A stretch of DNA of 48,498 nt, taken from Nostoc sp. NOS(2021). Its GTDB lineage: Bacteria > Cyanobacteriota > Cyanobacteriia > Cyanobacteriales > Nostocaceae. Of this stretch, positions 9,195 to 17,042 are shown piece after piece; position 1 is the first letter of the stretch; every line of letters starts with the position of its first letter. A program made the position numbers and the translations under genes. The notes beneath the pieces are model-generated. The model was given only the letters and a program-made list of their open reading frames with translations, did no database searches and was not told the DNA's origin. Location: the NCBI RefSeq assembly GCF_017115025.1, contig NZ_JABXKM010000203.1:1-48498 (forward strand). The letters run 5' to 3'.

Positions 9195-10367
9195 CTATGG
9201 TGTAAACTTAAACACGGTTCCTTGTCCAGAAGCGCCACCAGTAGAGGCGGTACCGTAAAATGCACCATTAGCAAGTTGAATTAGCGTGGACTGCGGAGTT
9301 GCTCCATTCGTGCCATTAAAACTAAATAACAAAGTGATGGTTCCTCCAGTCAACCGATAGATGGCTCCTTTATTATTTGCCCCACCTGTAGAAGTTGTAC
9401 CATAGAAGTTACCGTCACTTCCTTTTGTGAGTGCAGCTGTGGGGTTTGCCCCATTGCTGCCATTAAAACTGGCAACTAAAACCGGTGTACCGCCACCGAG
9501 CGGAACCTTGAATATAGCTCCTTTATTACTGGCTCCACCCAGAGAAGTCGTGCCATAGATAAATTTAGCAGATTCAATTAATCCAGCCTGGGGACTTTGC
9601 CCATTAGCACCACTAAAGCTATATGAAGTTATTAATCCTGCGGGAGTTAACTTGAATGCCACACCTTTATTACTTGCTCCACCAGCTGAGGCGGTGCCAT
9701 AGTAGTTTCCGTCACTAGCTAATTGCAACCTTGCTAATGGAGTTGCTCCATTAATACCGTTGAAGTTAACTACGGTATTGATGATACCACCAGTCAGCGC
9801 AATCTTGAATATAGTTCCTTTATTATTGACCCCACCGGCAGAAGTTATCCCCACCAAGCTACCATCGCTACCTGAAATCAATCGACCTACTGGGTTGGCT
9901 CCATCAGTGCCATTGAAATTCAAAAGAGTTGTCAAGTTTGTAAAAGTTGTTTTTTTCAACTGAAACAACGTACCAAGGTTATTTGTACCGCCTGTAAAGG
10001 TCGCACCATATAGATTGCCATCACTTGCTTGGAATAATCTAGCAACTGGGTTAGTTCCATTGGTTCCAGTGAAGTTAACTAGTGTGGTCAGAGTACTAAA
10101 AGTAGTACCACTTAATTTGAATGCTGTTCCTTTACTTTGCGAACCACCTGCGGAAGTAGTTCCATAAAGATTGCCATCGCTCCCTGGAAGTACACCTGCA
10201 CTTGGGGCCGCTCCATTAGCACCGTTGAAATTTACAACGGTCGTTAATGTTCCTGCAAAGGCTTGTTGCAAGGGCAATACTAATGGAGACGCTAACACAG
10301 CCAGGGAAGTTAAAATTAATACCTTTTTCTTGCTTTGACGTTGTTTGCACAGATTCATCTTGTTCAC
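9195..10367 (-). CDS. Secreted GloVer (Gloeo/Verruco) tandem-repeat protein
   Basis: A 390-residue protein with a signal peptide (basic start KQRQSKKK, hydrophobic LILTSLAVLASPLVL, cleavage near QQAFAG). The mature part is seven copies of a roughly 48-52-residue repeat. Each has NFNGxNGAxP, then GSDGNxYGTTSxGGxxNKGxxFKL. This matches the choice-of-anchor repeat called GloVer (TIGR03803), whose function is unknown. Seven units of this size suggest a seven-bladed beta-propeller (my inference). The GTG at 10367 is preceded by AGGAG at four bases; an in-frame ATG at 10358 is the alternative start. The gene stands alone and is probably extracellular or outer-surface. Confidence 0.85.
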   Translation of the reverse strand: MNKMNLCKQRQSKKKVLILTSLAVLASPLVLPLQQAFAGTLTTVVNFNGANGAAPSAGVLPGSDGNLYGTTSAGGSQSKGTAFKLSGTTFSTLTTLVNFTGTNGTNPVARLFQASDGNLYGATFTGGTNNLGTLFQLKKTTFTNLTTLLNFNGTDGANPVGRLISGSDGSLVGITSAGGVNNKGTIFKIALTGGIINTVVNFNGINGATPLARLQLASDGNYYGTASAGGASNKGVAFKLTPAGLITSYSFSGANGQSPQAGLIESAKFIYGTTSLGGASNKGAIFKVPLGGGTPVLVASFNGSNGANPTAALTKGSDGNFYGTTSTGGANNKGAIYRLTGGTITLLFSFNGTNGATPQSTLIQLANGAFYGTASTGGASGQGTVFKFTP

Positions 10368-10506
10368 TTAACTCCTACAAAAATTTGCTCAGGCACGAAC
10401 CCGAAATAAATCGAATCTACCCTTCTGGTAGACAAAACGCACTCGCCTTCGGAAACTGCTCCGCAGAACATAGTTCTGACTTTTCACGGGATCTGGAAAA
10501 CCTCAC

Positions 10507-10590
10507 TTCTATTTCTCTCTCCTACAAGGAGAGAGACTTTGAATTTTCCCCCTTCCCGTGTCGGGAAGGGGGCTAGGGGGTTAGGTCTTT
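10507..10590. repeat. C/T-rich dispersed repeat, copy 1
   Basis: Contains CTCTCCTACAAGGAGAG (hairpin), then GACTTTGAA, then CCCCCTTCCC/GGGAAGGGGG and CTAGGGGGTTAGG. Related sequence occurs at about 20780-20860, at 33605-33695 (opposite orientation) and in part at 48222-48270. The shared order, read on the other strand, is CCTAACCCC, CCCTTCCC, TCAAAG and CTCTCTCC. The four copies diverge from each other but keep the hairpin-forming parts. Confidence 0.6.
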
Positions 10591-10824
10591 CGTGGGCTTT
10601 TCCACATGATGTGAATTGTCAGGAACATAGTTTCACTGTGAGCGTAGTCGCTTATCCGTTTTCATGAGGCTCTTCGATTTATTTTTATGAATCTCCCTCA
10701 GACTGGGTATAGCGATTCTCGTATGGATGCAATATGCTATGGGGCGCAAAACTTTGCACTCCTCAACAGATATGTATTCCATACAATTGAAAACAGCTAC
10801 AATAGTTTGACATAACGGATTTTG

Positions 10825-10865
10825 TAGTACCTGATGTCACAACTAATTTGTGACATCAGGTACTA
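10825..10865. repeat. Perfect 17-bp inverted repeat hairpin
   Basis: TAGTACCTGATGTCACA (10825-10841) is the exact reverse complement of 10849-10865, with a 7-base gap. An inner A-T pair and outer T-A pairs extend the stem. There is no T-run and no neighbouring stop codon within 450 bp. A miniature element or a regulator-binding palindrome is as likely as a terminator. Confidence 0.65.
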
Positions 10866-11138
10866 TAAATTCGTTATTTAAGCTAGTTTTTAGTGAGAAC
10901 TCACCAGCAATTTTGGTATAGTCTTGGTCAGGAAGAATTCAGAAATCCTCTGGCTGCCTACACCGCAATGCCTGTATTCACACTTAGGTTAATTGCTTAA
11001 AATTAGATCATTTATGACCTCGTTCAGTAGGATAACATACTCATTATTTTTTAGATGTCGTGAGCAACACAAAAAAATTTAATTAAACTTTTACCTCTGC
11101 GATGGGAATCCGATTTGATTTTTGAAAAAACTCTTGTA

Positions 11139-11188
11139 GGGTGGGCATCTTGCCCGCCTTTGGCTAAGGGCGGGCAAGATGCCCACCC
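11139..11188. repeat. GC-rich 20-bp inverted repeat (GTGGGCATCTTGCCCGCC type)
   Basis: The arms at 11139-11158 and 11169-11188 are exact reverse complements with a 10-base loop (TTTGGCTAAG). The short GGGTGGGC...GCCCACCC hairpin after nifH (22346-22366) has the same outer bases. This is a typical interspersed palindrome of cyanobacterial genomes. It lies about 100 bp before argC. Confidence 0.65.
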
Positions 11189-11289
11189 CACAATAATTAG
11201 TTGAGTATTTTTTTATTTGTCAGTCCCTGATCAGAGAGCAAGTAAGTATTAATTAGTCAAAATATCACTCACATATATATAAGAAACGC

Positions 11290-12261
11290 ATGACTACTAA
11301 ACCGAAGATTTTCATTGATGGGGAATCAGGAACCACAGGCTTACAGATTTACTCACGCCTCAACCAACGGGATGACGTCGAGTTAGTTAGCATTGAGGCA
11401 TCTAAACATAGGGATGCAACTGAGCGAGCTAAACTAATCAATGCCGTCGATGTTGTCATTCTCTGCCTGCCTGATGACGCAGCCCGCGAAGCTGTTAGCT
11501 TAGTCAGTAGTAGTACGGTTAAGATCCTTGATGCTAGTAGTGCCCATCGCACAGCTAAAGACTGGGTATATGGCTTCCCTGAACTAAATCCAGGACAGCG
11601 AGAGAAAATCGCCAGTGCCCAGTTTGTCAGCAATCCGGGCTGTTATCCTACAGGATTTTTAGCTTGTATCCGTCCGTTGATTGCTAAGGGACTTCTGAAG
11701 AGTAACTTTCCCATCACCGTTAATGCAGTGTCAGGTTACTCTGGTGGCGGAAAGAATCTGATCAAACAATACCATGTCTTTCACGAACAGCAAGCTGGGG
11801 GAGAGTCGCTCTACCCTTATGGCATCTATGGTTTGCAGTTTGGGCATAAGCACGTTAAGGAAATGCATCAGTATTCGGGGTTAGCATCGCCGCCGCTGTT
11901 CGTACCGGCAGTGGGAGATTTTGAGCAGGGGATGCTGGTGCAGGTGCCTTTACCGCTAGGGATTTTGGATAATCCACCATCAGGTGAAGTCATTTATCAA
12001 GCAGTTGCTAACTACTACCAAGGTGAAAAGTTCGTGCAGGTTGCTCCATTTCAAGATTCTACTCTGCTGAGAGACAGAATATTTCTGGATGCGATGGCAA
12101 TCAACGGTACCAATATTGTTCAGGTTTTTGTATTCGCCAATGACGCTAGCAAAGAAGTGTTGCTAGTTGCTCGTCTTGACAACTTGGGTAAGGGCGCATC
12201 GGGAGCCGCAATCCAAAACCTAAACATCATGCTGGGTTTTCCAGAAGAGTTGGGATTGTAA
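11290..12261 (+). CDS. argC: N-acetyl-gamma-glutamyl-phosphate reductase, type 2
   Basis: A 323-residue cytoplasmic enzyme with ATG start. It reduces N-acetylglutamyl 5-phosphate to the semialdehyde with NADPH in arginine synthesis. The NADP-binding N-terminus is KIFIDGESGTTGLQI, the dehydrogenase segment is DVVILCLPDDAAREAV, and DASSAHRT precedes the active-site SNPGCYPTG (Cys118). The length and the GESGTTG form mark the short AGPR class (type 2) rather than the longer ArgC (about 350 residues) usual in cyanobacteria. It may therefore be a second copy; the rest of the genome is not visible. A clear terminator hairpin follows the stop. Confidence 0.92.
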   Translation: MTTKPKIFIDGESGTTGLQIYSRLNQRDDVELVSIEASKHRDATERAKLINAVDVVILCLPDDAAREAVSLVSSSTVKILDASSAHRTAKDWVYGFPELNPGQREKIASAQFVSNPGCYPTGFLACIRPLIAKGLLKSNFPITVNAVSGYSGGGKNLIKQYHVFHEQQAGGESLYPYGIYGLQFGHKHVKEMHQYSGLASPPLFVPAVGDFEQGMLVQVPLPLGILDNPPSGEVIYQAVANYYQGEKFVQVAPFQDSTLLRDRIFLDAMAINGTNIVQVFVFANDASKEVLLVARLDNLGKGASGAAIQNLNIMLGFPEELGL

Positions 12262-12272
12262 TCAAAGGCTCA

Positions 12273-12303
12273 GATTCCCGACTTCTTTAATAAGTCGGGA
12301 ATC
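12273..12303 (+). terminator. Intrinsic terminator of argC
   Basis: GATTCCCGACTT (12273-12284) pairs perfectly with AAGTCGGGAATC (12292-12303) around a 7-base loop and is followed by TTGTTGTT. It starts 11 bases after the argC stop, which fits a Rho-independent terminator. Confidence 0.75.
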
Positions 12304-12327
12304 TTGTTGTTCACGAATGAGAGCCAT

Positions 12328-12530
12328 TTAGAAAGTAACGTCGAATGGACTGCTTGAGAAATAAACTTGCGATCGCGAGTCCAAATTAGTCCAAGGCAAG
12401 TCGTCTGGCTGATAGACTATCTGGAGCAACTGTTGCTGATTTTCACACTTCGTAAAATTCCGTGGCGGTCTATAACAGCTTTCCAGGCTTGCTGAAACAC
12501 CTTTAGCCAAAGAGTTTCACGCTTAGTACG
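12328..12530 (-). pseudogene. Frameshifted remnant of an NRPS condensation domain
   Basis: Two minus-strand frames join into one recognisable piece. Frame 1 (12450-12500) reads VFQQAWKAVIDRHGILR, matching the condensation-domain stretch AFQQAWQxVxxRHxxLR. Immediately after it, in another frame (12373-12444), comes ENQQQLLQIVYQPDDLPW followed by TNLDSR, matching W-E-N-x-x-x-x-L-Q-x-V-x-x-x-x-x-L-P-W of the same domain. The break at about 12445-12449 is a single frameshift. Only about 60 residues of a domain of roughly 450 remain, with no HHxxxDG motif. This is a degraded fragment of a nonribosomal peptide synthetase, probably left by a deletion or rearrangement. It contains a HIP1 site at 12369. 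Confidence 0.65.
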
Positions 12531-12886
12531 TAAAACATTGTCTTTCTCAAAATCACTTGACAACCACATTGGGTCAGTTTGGTATTTCGTTCATCACGAT
12601 AATGCTAGTTTACGGAGTTAAATCATTACTATGCACTATAGCAGGGAACTCTTAACAGGCTTGAAAGTCTCTTGGTGTCAGTGTTTTCTGATTAGCTGAT
12701 GTCAACCGCTACCTGGCAACTGCTATACTACCCCGGTCAGAAGCCAGAATTGATAAAGAGTCTAGTATGATTAGTATATTCATTTATCATAAGTTTTCCT
12801 GATTTAACTATTCAGACGGATGTATTCTGATTCCTGAATTGTGACAAAAAATTAGCTGAAAACAATTCTTTCATTAAATAAAAACT
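12531..12886. other. Non-coding region before the peptidoglycan-binding gene
   Basis: No gene is visible. The stretch is AT-rich toward the right end and should hold the promoter of the gene at 12887. No strong ribosome binding site precedes that start. A few residues of coding-like frame to the left of 12590 may belong to the decayed condensation domain. Confidence 0.5.
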
Positions 12887-13969
12887 ATGAGCTTTCAACT
12901 TCAAGCTTTGCAACTTCCTACTCTCAAGAAACAGTCTGAAGGGCTGATTGTAACTGCTTGGCAGAAATTTCTTTTAGATAATGAATTCTCCATTGCTGCC
13001 GTTGATGGAGATTTTGGTAATATTACAGATCAAGCAACTCGTGAATATCAGGCTAGTAACGTTTTAACGGTAACGGGAATTGTAGATACTGCTACTTATA
13101 AAAAAGCGCTAGAGCAAGGTTTTGCAATTTATTTTGCTATTTATACCGATGGCGGAAAAAAATTATTAACCTATCTTAACTTTGGCGAGAATGAGGTCAA
13201 AGACTTACAACAAAGTTTAACAGCGATCGCTCGTTTGAATCCTCCGTTAGTAGCTGATGGGGACTTTGGCCTCAACAGTACAAAGGCACTAAGCGAAACT
13301 TATAAGAAAAGAGACATCAATTTTCGAGCCGAGTTAGCTCAACAGCTTTCTAATACAACCAAAACCAAGCTTGGCATTGATTTGGAGTTGGCTTTAGACA
13401 ACATAACCGAATACGCGAAAAGATTAAGACAACGACTGAGTGGAAAAGACTGGGTTAATTTTTTCCCAGACAGCGACTTAATTGATGATTTGGCTTCTCC
13501 CTTTCGTCAAAAAGTACAAGCTTTTGAGCAAGCCTTAAAAAATGCCGGAGCTAATATCAGTATCGCTTCGGTATTCCGTCCCTCAGAACGGGCTTATTTA
13601 ATGCACTATTCTTTCCGTATTAGTACTAATGAAATTGCTGCCAAAGATGTTCCACCTATGCCGAATGTAGATATTAATTGGCTACATTACACAGGAACTG
13701 CCTCTGTTCTTGCTGCTAAAGAAATGGTGTCTGCTTATAATATTGCTTTTCGACCTGTTCTTACCTCTCGTCATACCCAAAGATTAGCAATTGATTGGGA
13801 AATTACTTGGTTAGGAACCTTAAAGATCAAAAACGCTAGTGGAGCTATCGTCAGCATTGATCAGCCACGAACAAGTTATGAAAATTCTACTTTATGGCAG
13901 GTGGGCCGTTCTTACGGTGTGATGAAATTATCTAGCGATCGTCCCCACTGGTCTAATGATGGACATTAA
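12887..13969 (+). CDS. Peptidoglycan-binding protein with M15-like (VanY/DacY type) C-terminal domain
   Basis: A 360-residue protein with ATG start and no signal peptide. Residues 18-75 (WQKFLLDN, VDGDFGNITDQATREYQ, VTGIVDTATY) are a peptidoglycan-binding type 1 domain; residues 100-140 (VADGDFGLNSTKAL) look like a second half-unit. The C-terminal part (about 205-360) resembles M15 peptidases: SVFRPSERAYLMHY, then SRHTQRLAIDWE with the S-x-H-(x)n-A-x-D pattern (H296, D303), and a final DRPHW with His354 as possible third zinc ligand. Such enzymes trim peptidoglycan stem peptides. Without an export signal it could be a phage or tailocin-type lysin, or be exported another way. Catalysis is inferred, not certain. 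Confidence 0.65.
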   Translation: MSFQLQALQLPTLKKQSEGLIVTAWQKFLLDNEFSIAAVDGDFGNITDQATREYQASNVLTVTGIVDTATYKKALEQGFAIYFAIYTDGGKKLLTYLNFGENEVKDLQQSLTAIARLNPPLVADGDFGLNSTKALSETYKKRDINFRAELAQQLSNTTKTKLGIDLELALDNITEYAKRLRQRLSGKDWVNFFPDSDLIDDLASPFRQKVQAFEQALKNAGANISIASVFRPSERAYLMHYSFRISTNEIAAKDVPPMPNVDINWLHYTGTASVLAAKEMVSAYNIAFRPVLTSRHTQRLAIDWEITWLGTLKIKNASGAIVSIDQPRTSYENSTLWQVGRSYGVMKLSSDRPHWSNDGH

Positions 13970-13997
13970 TAAAAGGGAGCAAGTCTTTACCTTCCTC

Positions 13998-16280
13998 TTA
14001 CCGCCGACTGCGAAAACCCTGTTTTCCATTAACTTGGTCAAAGAGGACATCGTATTTATCAAAAAATGCGATTCCAGTATTTACAAATATAGTCAGTTCT
14101 GCCTGTGGTGAGATACTCAAATTCCAGCGATTAAATCCGTCGCGGGTTCCTGGTATCAGACTGTAATCAAAAATGCCATTAATTGCTACTTTCACAGCAT
14201 TTGCTGAACCTAATACTCCTGGTTTGAGTTTACCTGCTGTAGAAGCTGACTTGAATTCAGTCAAACCATTAATAGTTGCAGTATCAGCGATCATTCTGCC
14301 ATTACAAGAATTTTTAGCAGAACTCCTAGCAATAGTTAAACAAACTTTCCCCAGTCGAGAGTCCCATCTGTTACCGGGTACACCATTAATTTCGGGTTGT
14401 TGACTCCAAGAAGCCATTTTGAAACCTGCTTGATTATCAGCAGTTAAACCGAGAATTAGGCTGCCATTGTTGTTACTACCACCATTTCCAATCACGATAA
14501 ATCCGTTACTCAAATTGCCTGGTAATTTTCTCAACGGGTTATAGGGAAGTGACTTTTCAAAATAATTGACACCGACAATACCCGAAAATGGCGCACCACT
14601 CTTTGCTGAACAATTAGGTTTTTGGGCAGTACATTGGCGACTAGTAACAATCTGTACGGGAACAGCTTCGGCGGTGGGAATCAAACCAAACCGGACATTA
14701 GTATAAACTAATTCTCCCTCCAGGATAGTACCATCACTTAATACCTCCTTGATATTTTGACCTGTTTTTTGGATCGGAGCATTACCTAAAAACTCTTGGG
14801 GAACTCTTAGCCCTGCTGACCCTGTATCTAATAAAATACGTCTTGGCTGACCACCTGCGATCGCCATTTCCAAAAAATAGCCGCGAACACGTTGACCGAG
14901 GGAAGGTTTTGGATATAAAGGTAAAGATATGGTGTTAAAAGTTGGCTGGCGGGGTGTATTTTGAGAGATGTCGCGCAACGCTGAATTGGGAAAAAGAGCC
15001 GCGAATGCTGATTGGCGTTGGGCTGCTGGTTCAGGCGCGATATCCCAAAGGCTTTCGTAGTAGAAAAAGCCGATACCTAAACCGCGTTGTTGCACTGCTT
15101 CTACCTGGGATTGGATTTGTGGTATAGAAACTGGGCGATTTCGTAACCCCGCGATAATACCGATACCAGTCGGGATGATTTGTTGGGTTTCTAAAATTTC
15201 TGGGCGGGTAATTTGAGCGATAAAACTTTCTAAATCATTACGGTACACCTGCATAACTAACTCATCGACAATACCCAACCGTACCCAGTTGAGCCAGTCT
15301 TGCAGTTGCAGCTTGTAAGCAAAATCATAGTAATTGGGAGCAACTGAGAAGATAGCATTCGGTTTTCTGGCTTTCACAGTTTGGTGGAGGTCTACCATGA
15401 ATGCAGTAATTTTATCTGCCCGCCATTTTATCCATGCTTGAGCTTGGGGATTGGGTGGAGGAGGATTGCCAGTTTCTTGAGTATATAGACTAATTGTGTA
15501 CTTATCGTAACCAAACTCTACAGGTAAACTCGTATGGTCGTCAAATTGAACGCCATCAGCATCGTATTGAGTGATAACTTCCATCACGAGTTGGCTGATA
15601 AACTTTTGCACTTCCGGGTGAAAAGGATTCAACCACGCTACTTCACCCGCAGCACTAATTGAAGTTTGAGTCCCATCCCGCTTTTGTGTTAGCCAATCTG
15701 GATGCGACGATGCGAGTTCCGAAGTTAGAGGAACCATAAAACCAAATTCAAACCAGGGTATTGCTAGTAGCCCTTGTTTGCGGGCTTGAGTGATAATGTC
15801 TGCAATTACATCTTGTCCATCTATTCCCTTGAAGAAAAAGGGGATACCCATTTTTTGCATGATGGCGCTGGGGTATTGTGTATAACCATCATTCCAGACT
15901 ACGGGATACACAGTATTAAAGTTTAACTGCCGCAGTTGGCTCATGGCTGCAAGCACCTGTGAACGATTTCTGAAAACGCTAAAATCGTTACCACTTAGCC
16001 ATACCCCCCGAATTTCCTGACGAGGTTGAGGAGGTAGTTGGGCAACGGCAGGGGCAAAGCTGTTGAGTAGTAATACTGCAAAGAATGATATCAGACATAA
16101 TAATGGCAGCAGACGCTTCCTCAAAAGCCACCAACCTTGATGAATTAAAGGCGATGTCTGTTGACTCACTACGTGTAGCTTGCTTAAACCTAGTAGTACC
16201 CGTCTACGCACAGGCTTAAATAGTAAGTTCGTTAGAGTCGCATTAATTTCTCTGCTTTTTTCCCAAAACTGAGTTGTCAT
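13998..16280 (-). CDS. GHL10/DUF187 glycoside-hydrolase-like protein fused to a pepsin-like domain
   Basis: A 760-residue protein with ATG start. One hydrophobic segment (about residues 55-80, ending APAVAQ) is a signal peptide or membrane anchor behind an unusually long N-tail. Residues 88-430 form a TIM-barrel of the GHL10 (formerly DUF187) family: EIRGVWLSGNDF, FNTVYPVVWNDGY, IPWFEFGFMVP, WLNPFHPEVQKF, DGVQFDDH and LVMQVYRNDLE. Relatives are thought to act on envelope polysaccharides. Residues 465-760 look like a bilobed pepsin fold: LLDTGSAGLRV (D485), IADTATING (D666), and a C-terminal DKYDVLFDQVNGKQGF like the last strands of pepsins. The second site reads DTAT instead of DTGT. The pairing of a carbohydrate-active and a peptidase-like domain is unusual. 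Confidence 0.75.
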   Translation of the reverse strand: MTTQFWEKSREINATLTNLLFKPVRRRVLLGLSKLHVVSQQTSPLIHQGWWLLRKRLLPLLCLISFFAVLLLNSFAPAVAQLPPQPRQEIRGVWLSGNDFSVFRNRSQVLAAMSQLRQLNFNTVYPVVWNDGYTQYPSAIMQKMGIPFFFKGIDGQDVIADIITQARKQGLLAIPWFEFGFMVPLTSELASSHPDWLTQKRDGTQTSISAAGEVAWLNPFHPEVQKFISQLVMEVITQYDADGVQFDDHTSLPVEFGYDKYTISLYTQETGNPPPPNPQAQAWIKWRADKITAFMVDLHQTVKARKPNAIFSVAPNYYDFAYKLQLQDWLNWVRLGIVDELVMQVYRNDLESFIAQITRPEILETQQIIPTGIGIIAGLRNRPVSIPQIQSQVEAVQQRGLGIGFFYYESLWDIAPEPAAQRQSAFAALFPNSALRDISQNTPRQPTFNTISLPLYPKPSLGQRVRGYFLEMAIAGGQPRRILLDTGSAGLRVPQEFLGNAPIQKTGQNIKEVLSDGTILEGELVYTNVRFGLIPTAEAVPVQIVTSRQCTAQKPNCSAKSGAPFSGIVGVNYFEKSLPYNPLRKLPGNLSNGFIVIGNGGSNNNGSLILGLTADNQAGFKMASWSQQPEINGVPGNRWDSRLGKVCLTIARSSAKNSCNGRMIADTATINGLTEFKSASTAGKLKPGVLGSANAVKVAINGIFDYSLIPGTRDGFNRWNLSISPQAELTIFVNTGIAFFDKYDVLFDQVNGKQGFRSRR

Positions 16281-16334
16281 TACTTCTGCTTACTCAACGG
16301 CGGTTAATTGGTCATATTTCATTCCATATAAACC

Positions 16335-16425
16335 AGGACTTACGCAAACAATAGCCGAAACTATTATTTTCAGGTAGGGGCAATTCATGAATTGCCCCTA
16401 CAGTGTGTAGTTTTGCGTAAGTCCT
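16335..16425. mobile_element. 91-bp miniature inverted-repeat element
   Basis: AGGACTTACGCAAA (16335-16348) is perfectly repeated in reverse at 16412-16425. Between them lies a perfect 28-bp palindrome (16374-16401) with core CAATTCATGAATTG. The flanks share ATAAAC on both sides (left about 16328, right 16426), a possible target duplication. A longer relative with the terminus ACTTACGCA is at 25113-25330. No transposase is inside, so this is a non-autonomous element. Confidence 0.7.
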
Positions 16426-16603
16426 ATAAACGTTAAATTGCTACACTAGGAAAACTTATCAGTAATTTAGCTGCAAGATAGTTGACGCAGTTATAAGGTT
16501 AGTGGTGCCAAATAGAAATATTTCAAGTGTAAGCTGTAGTTAGGCTACTTGAGGCAATGCGAGATGCTGTGATGATATTTATTGTTGTACTATCGTCAAA
16601 CCG

Positions 16604-16759
16604 ATGAATTTCAAACCTCATCAAAACAGTTTTGACGACAAACTAAGCACAAGCATTGGGTTGGCCATTGGACTGCTGTTCATTGCGGGCAGTTTTTGGG
16701 TGCGTAACATAGTCGCGCACGAAGGTGCAACGCTAAAGGAAACACGGGGCACGGTGTAA
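16604..16759 (+). CDS. Small single-span membrane protein (51 aa), hypothetical
   Basis: This short frame starts at ATG 16604 and ends at TAA 16757-16759. It reads MNFKPHQNSFDDKLSTS, then a hydrophobic helix IGLAIGLLFIAGSFWV, then RNIVAHEGATLKETRGTV. The composition is protein-like: balanced codons, one clean membrane span, and polar or charged tails. No ribosome binding site is obvious and I recognise no family. The opposite strand has a longer but less credible frame. The gene lies alone between a 91-bp element and rpsU. It could be a small thylakoid or plasma-membrane subunit, but that is only a guess. Confidence 0.45.
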   Translation: MNFKPHQNSFDDKLSTSIGLAIGLLFIAGSFWVRNIVAHEGATLKETRGTV

Positions 16760-17042
16760 CTTAAAGGATAAAGTGCCCGCAGTCGGTTGAACTGGTAATT
16801 ATAAATATTTGTATCCATAGAACATTGTCACAGCCAAGAATCCCACGGCTTGAAGTGAAATGAGCGTAGCGATATTTCCGTAGCCGTGAGAGCGTCAAAT
16901 TAGCCATCCCATTATCAGTTATGGCTTTGCCAAAACCTACCCTTTAGATTCTCCTTTGGAGTACAGCGATCGCCTCTTCGACAGCTAAGAATCTAATGAG
17001 AGAGTGCGATCGCATAGCTTACCGTAGAGGTATCGCTTGTTC
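16760..17042. other. Region downstream of rpsU
   Basis: No gene is seen. It contains short inverted motifs (GTGCGATCGCA near 17003, an overlapping HIP1 site) and the probable end of the rbp-rpsU transcript. Confidence 0.4.

Larger units (their letters stand above)
10368..11289. other. Gene-free region rich in inverted repeats, upstream of argC
   Basis: About 920 bp with no credible gene. It contains a copy of the C/T-rich dispersed repeat (about 10507-10590), a sequence at 10717-10745 resembling the end of the 33580 element, a near-perfect hairpin at 10825-10865 and a GC-rich hairpin at 11139-11188. The argC promoter should lie in the last 100 bp (11190-11289). Confidence 0.6.

Noticed and set aside
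10842..10848. Hairpin at 10825-10865 as a Tn7/CAST transposon end
   Set aside because: The TGTCAC-type half-sites are suggestive, but there is no array of end repeats, no tnsABC or tniQ gene and no Cas12k.
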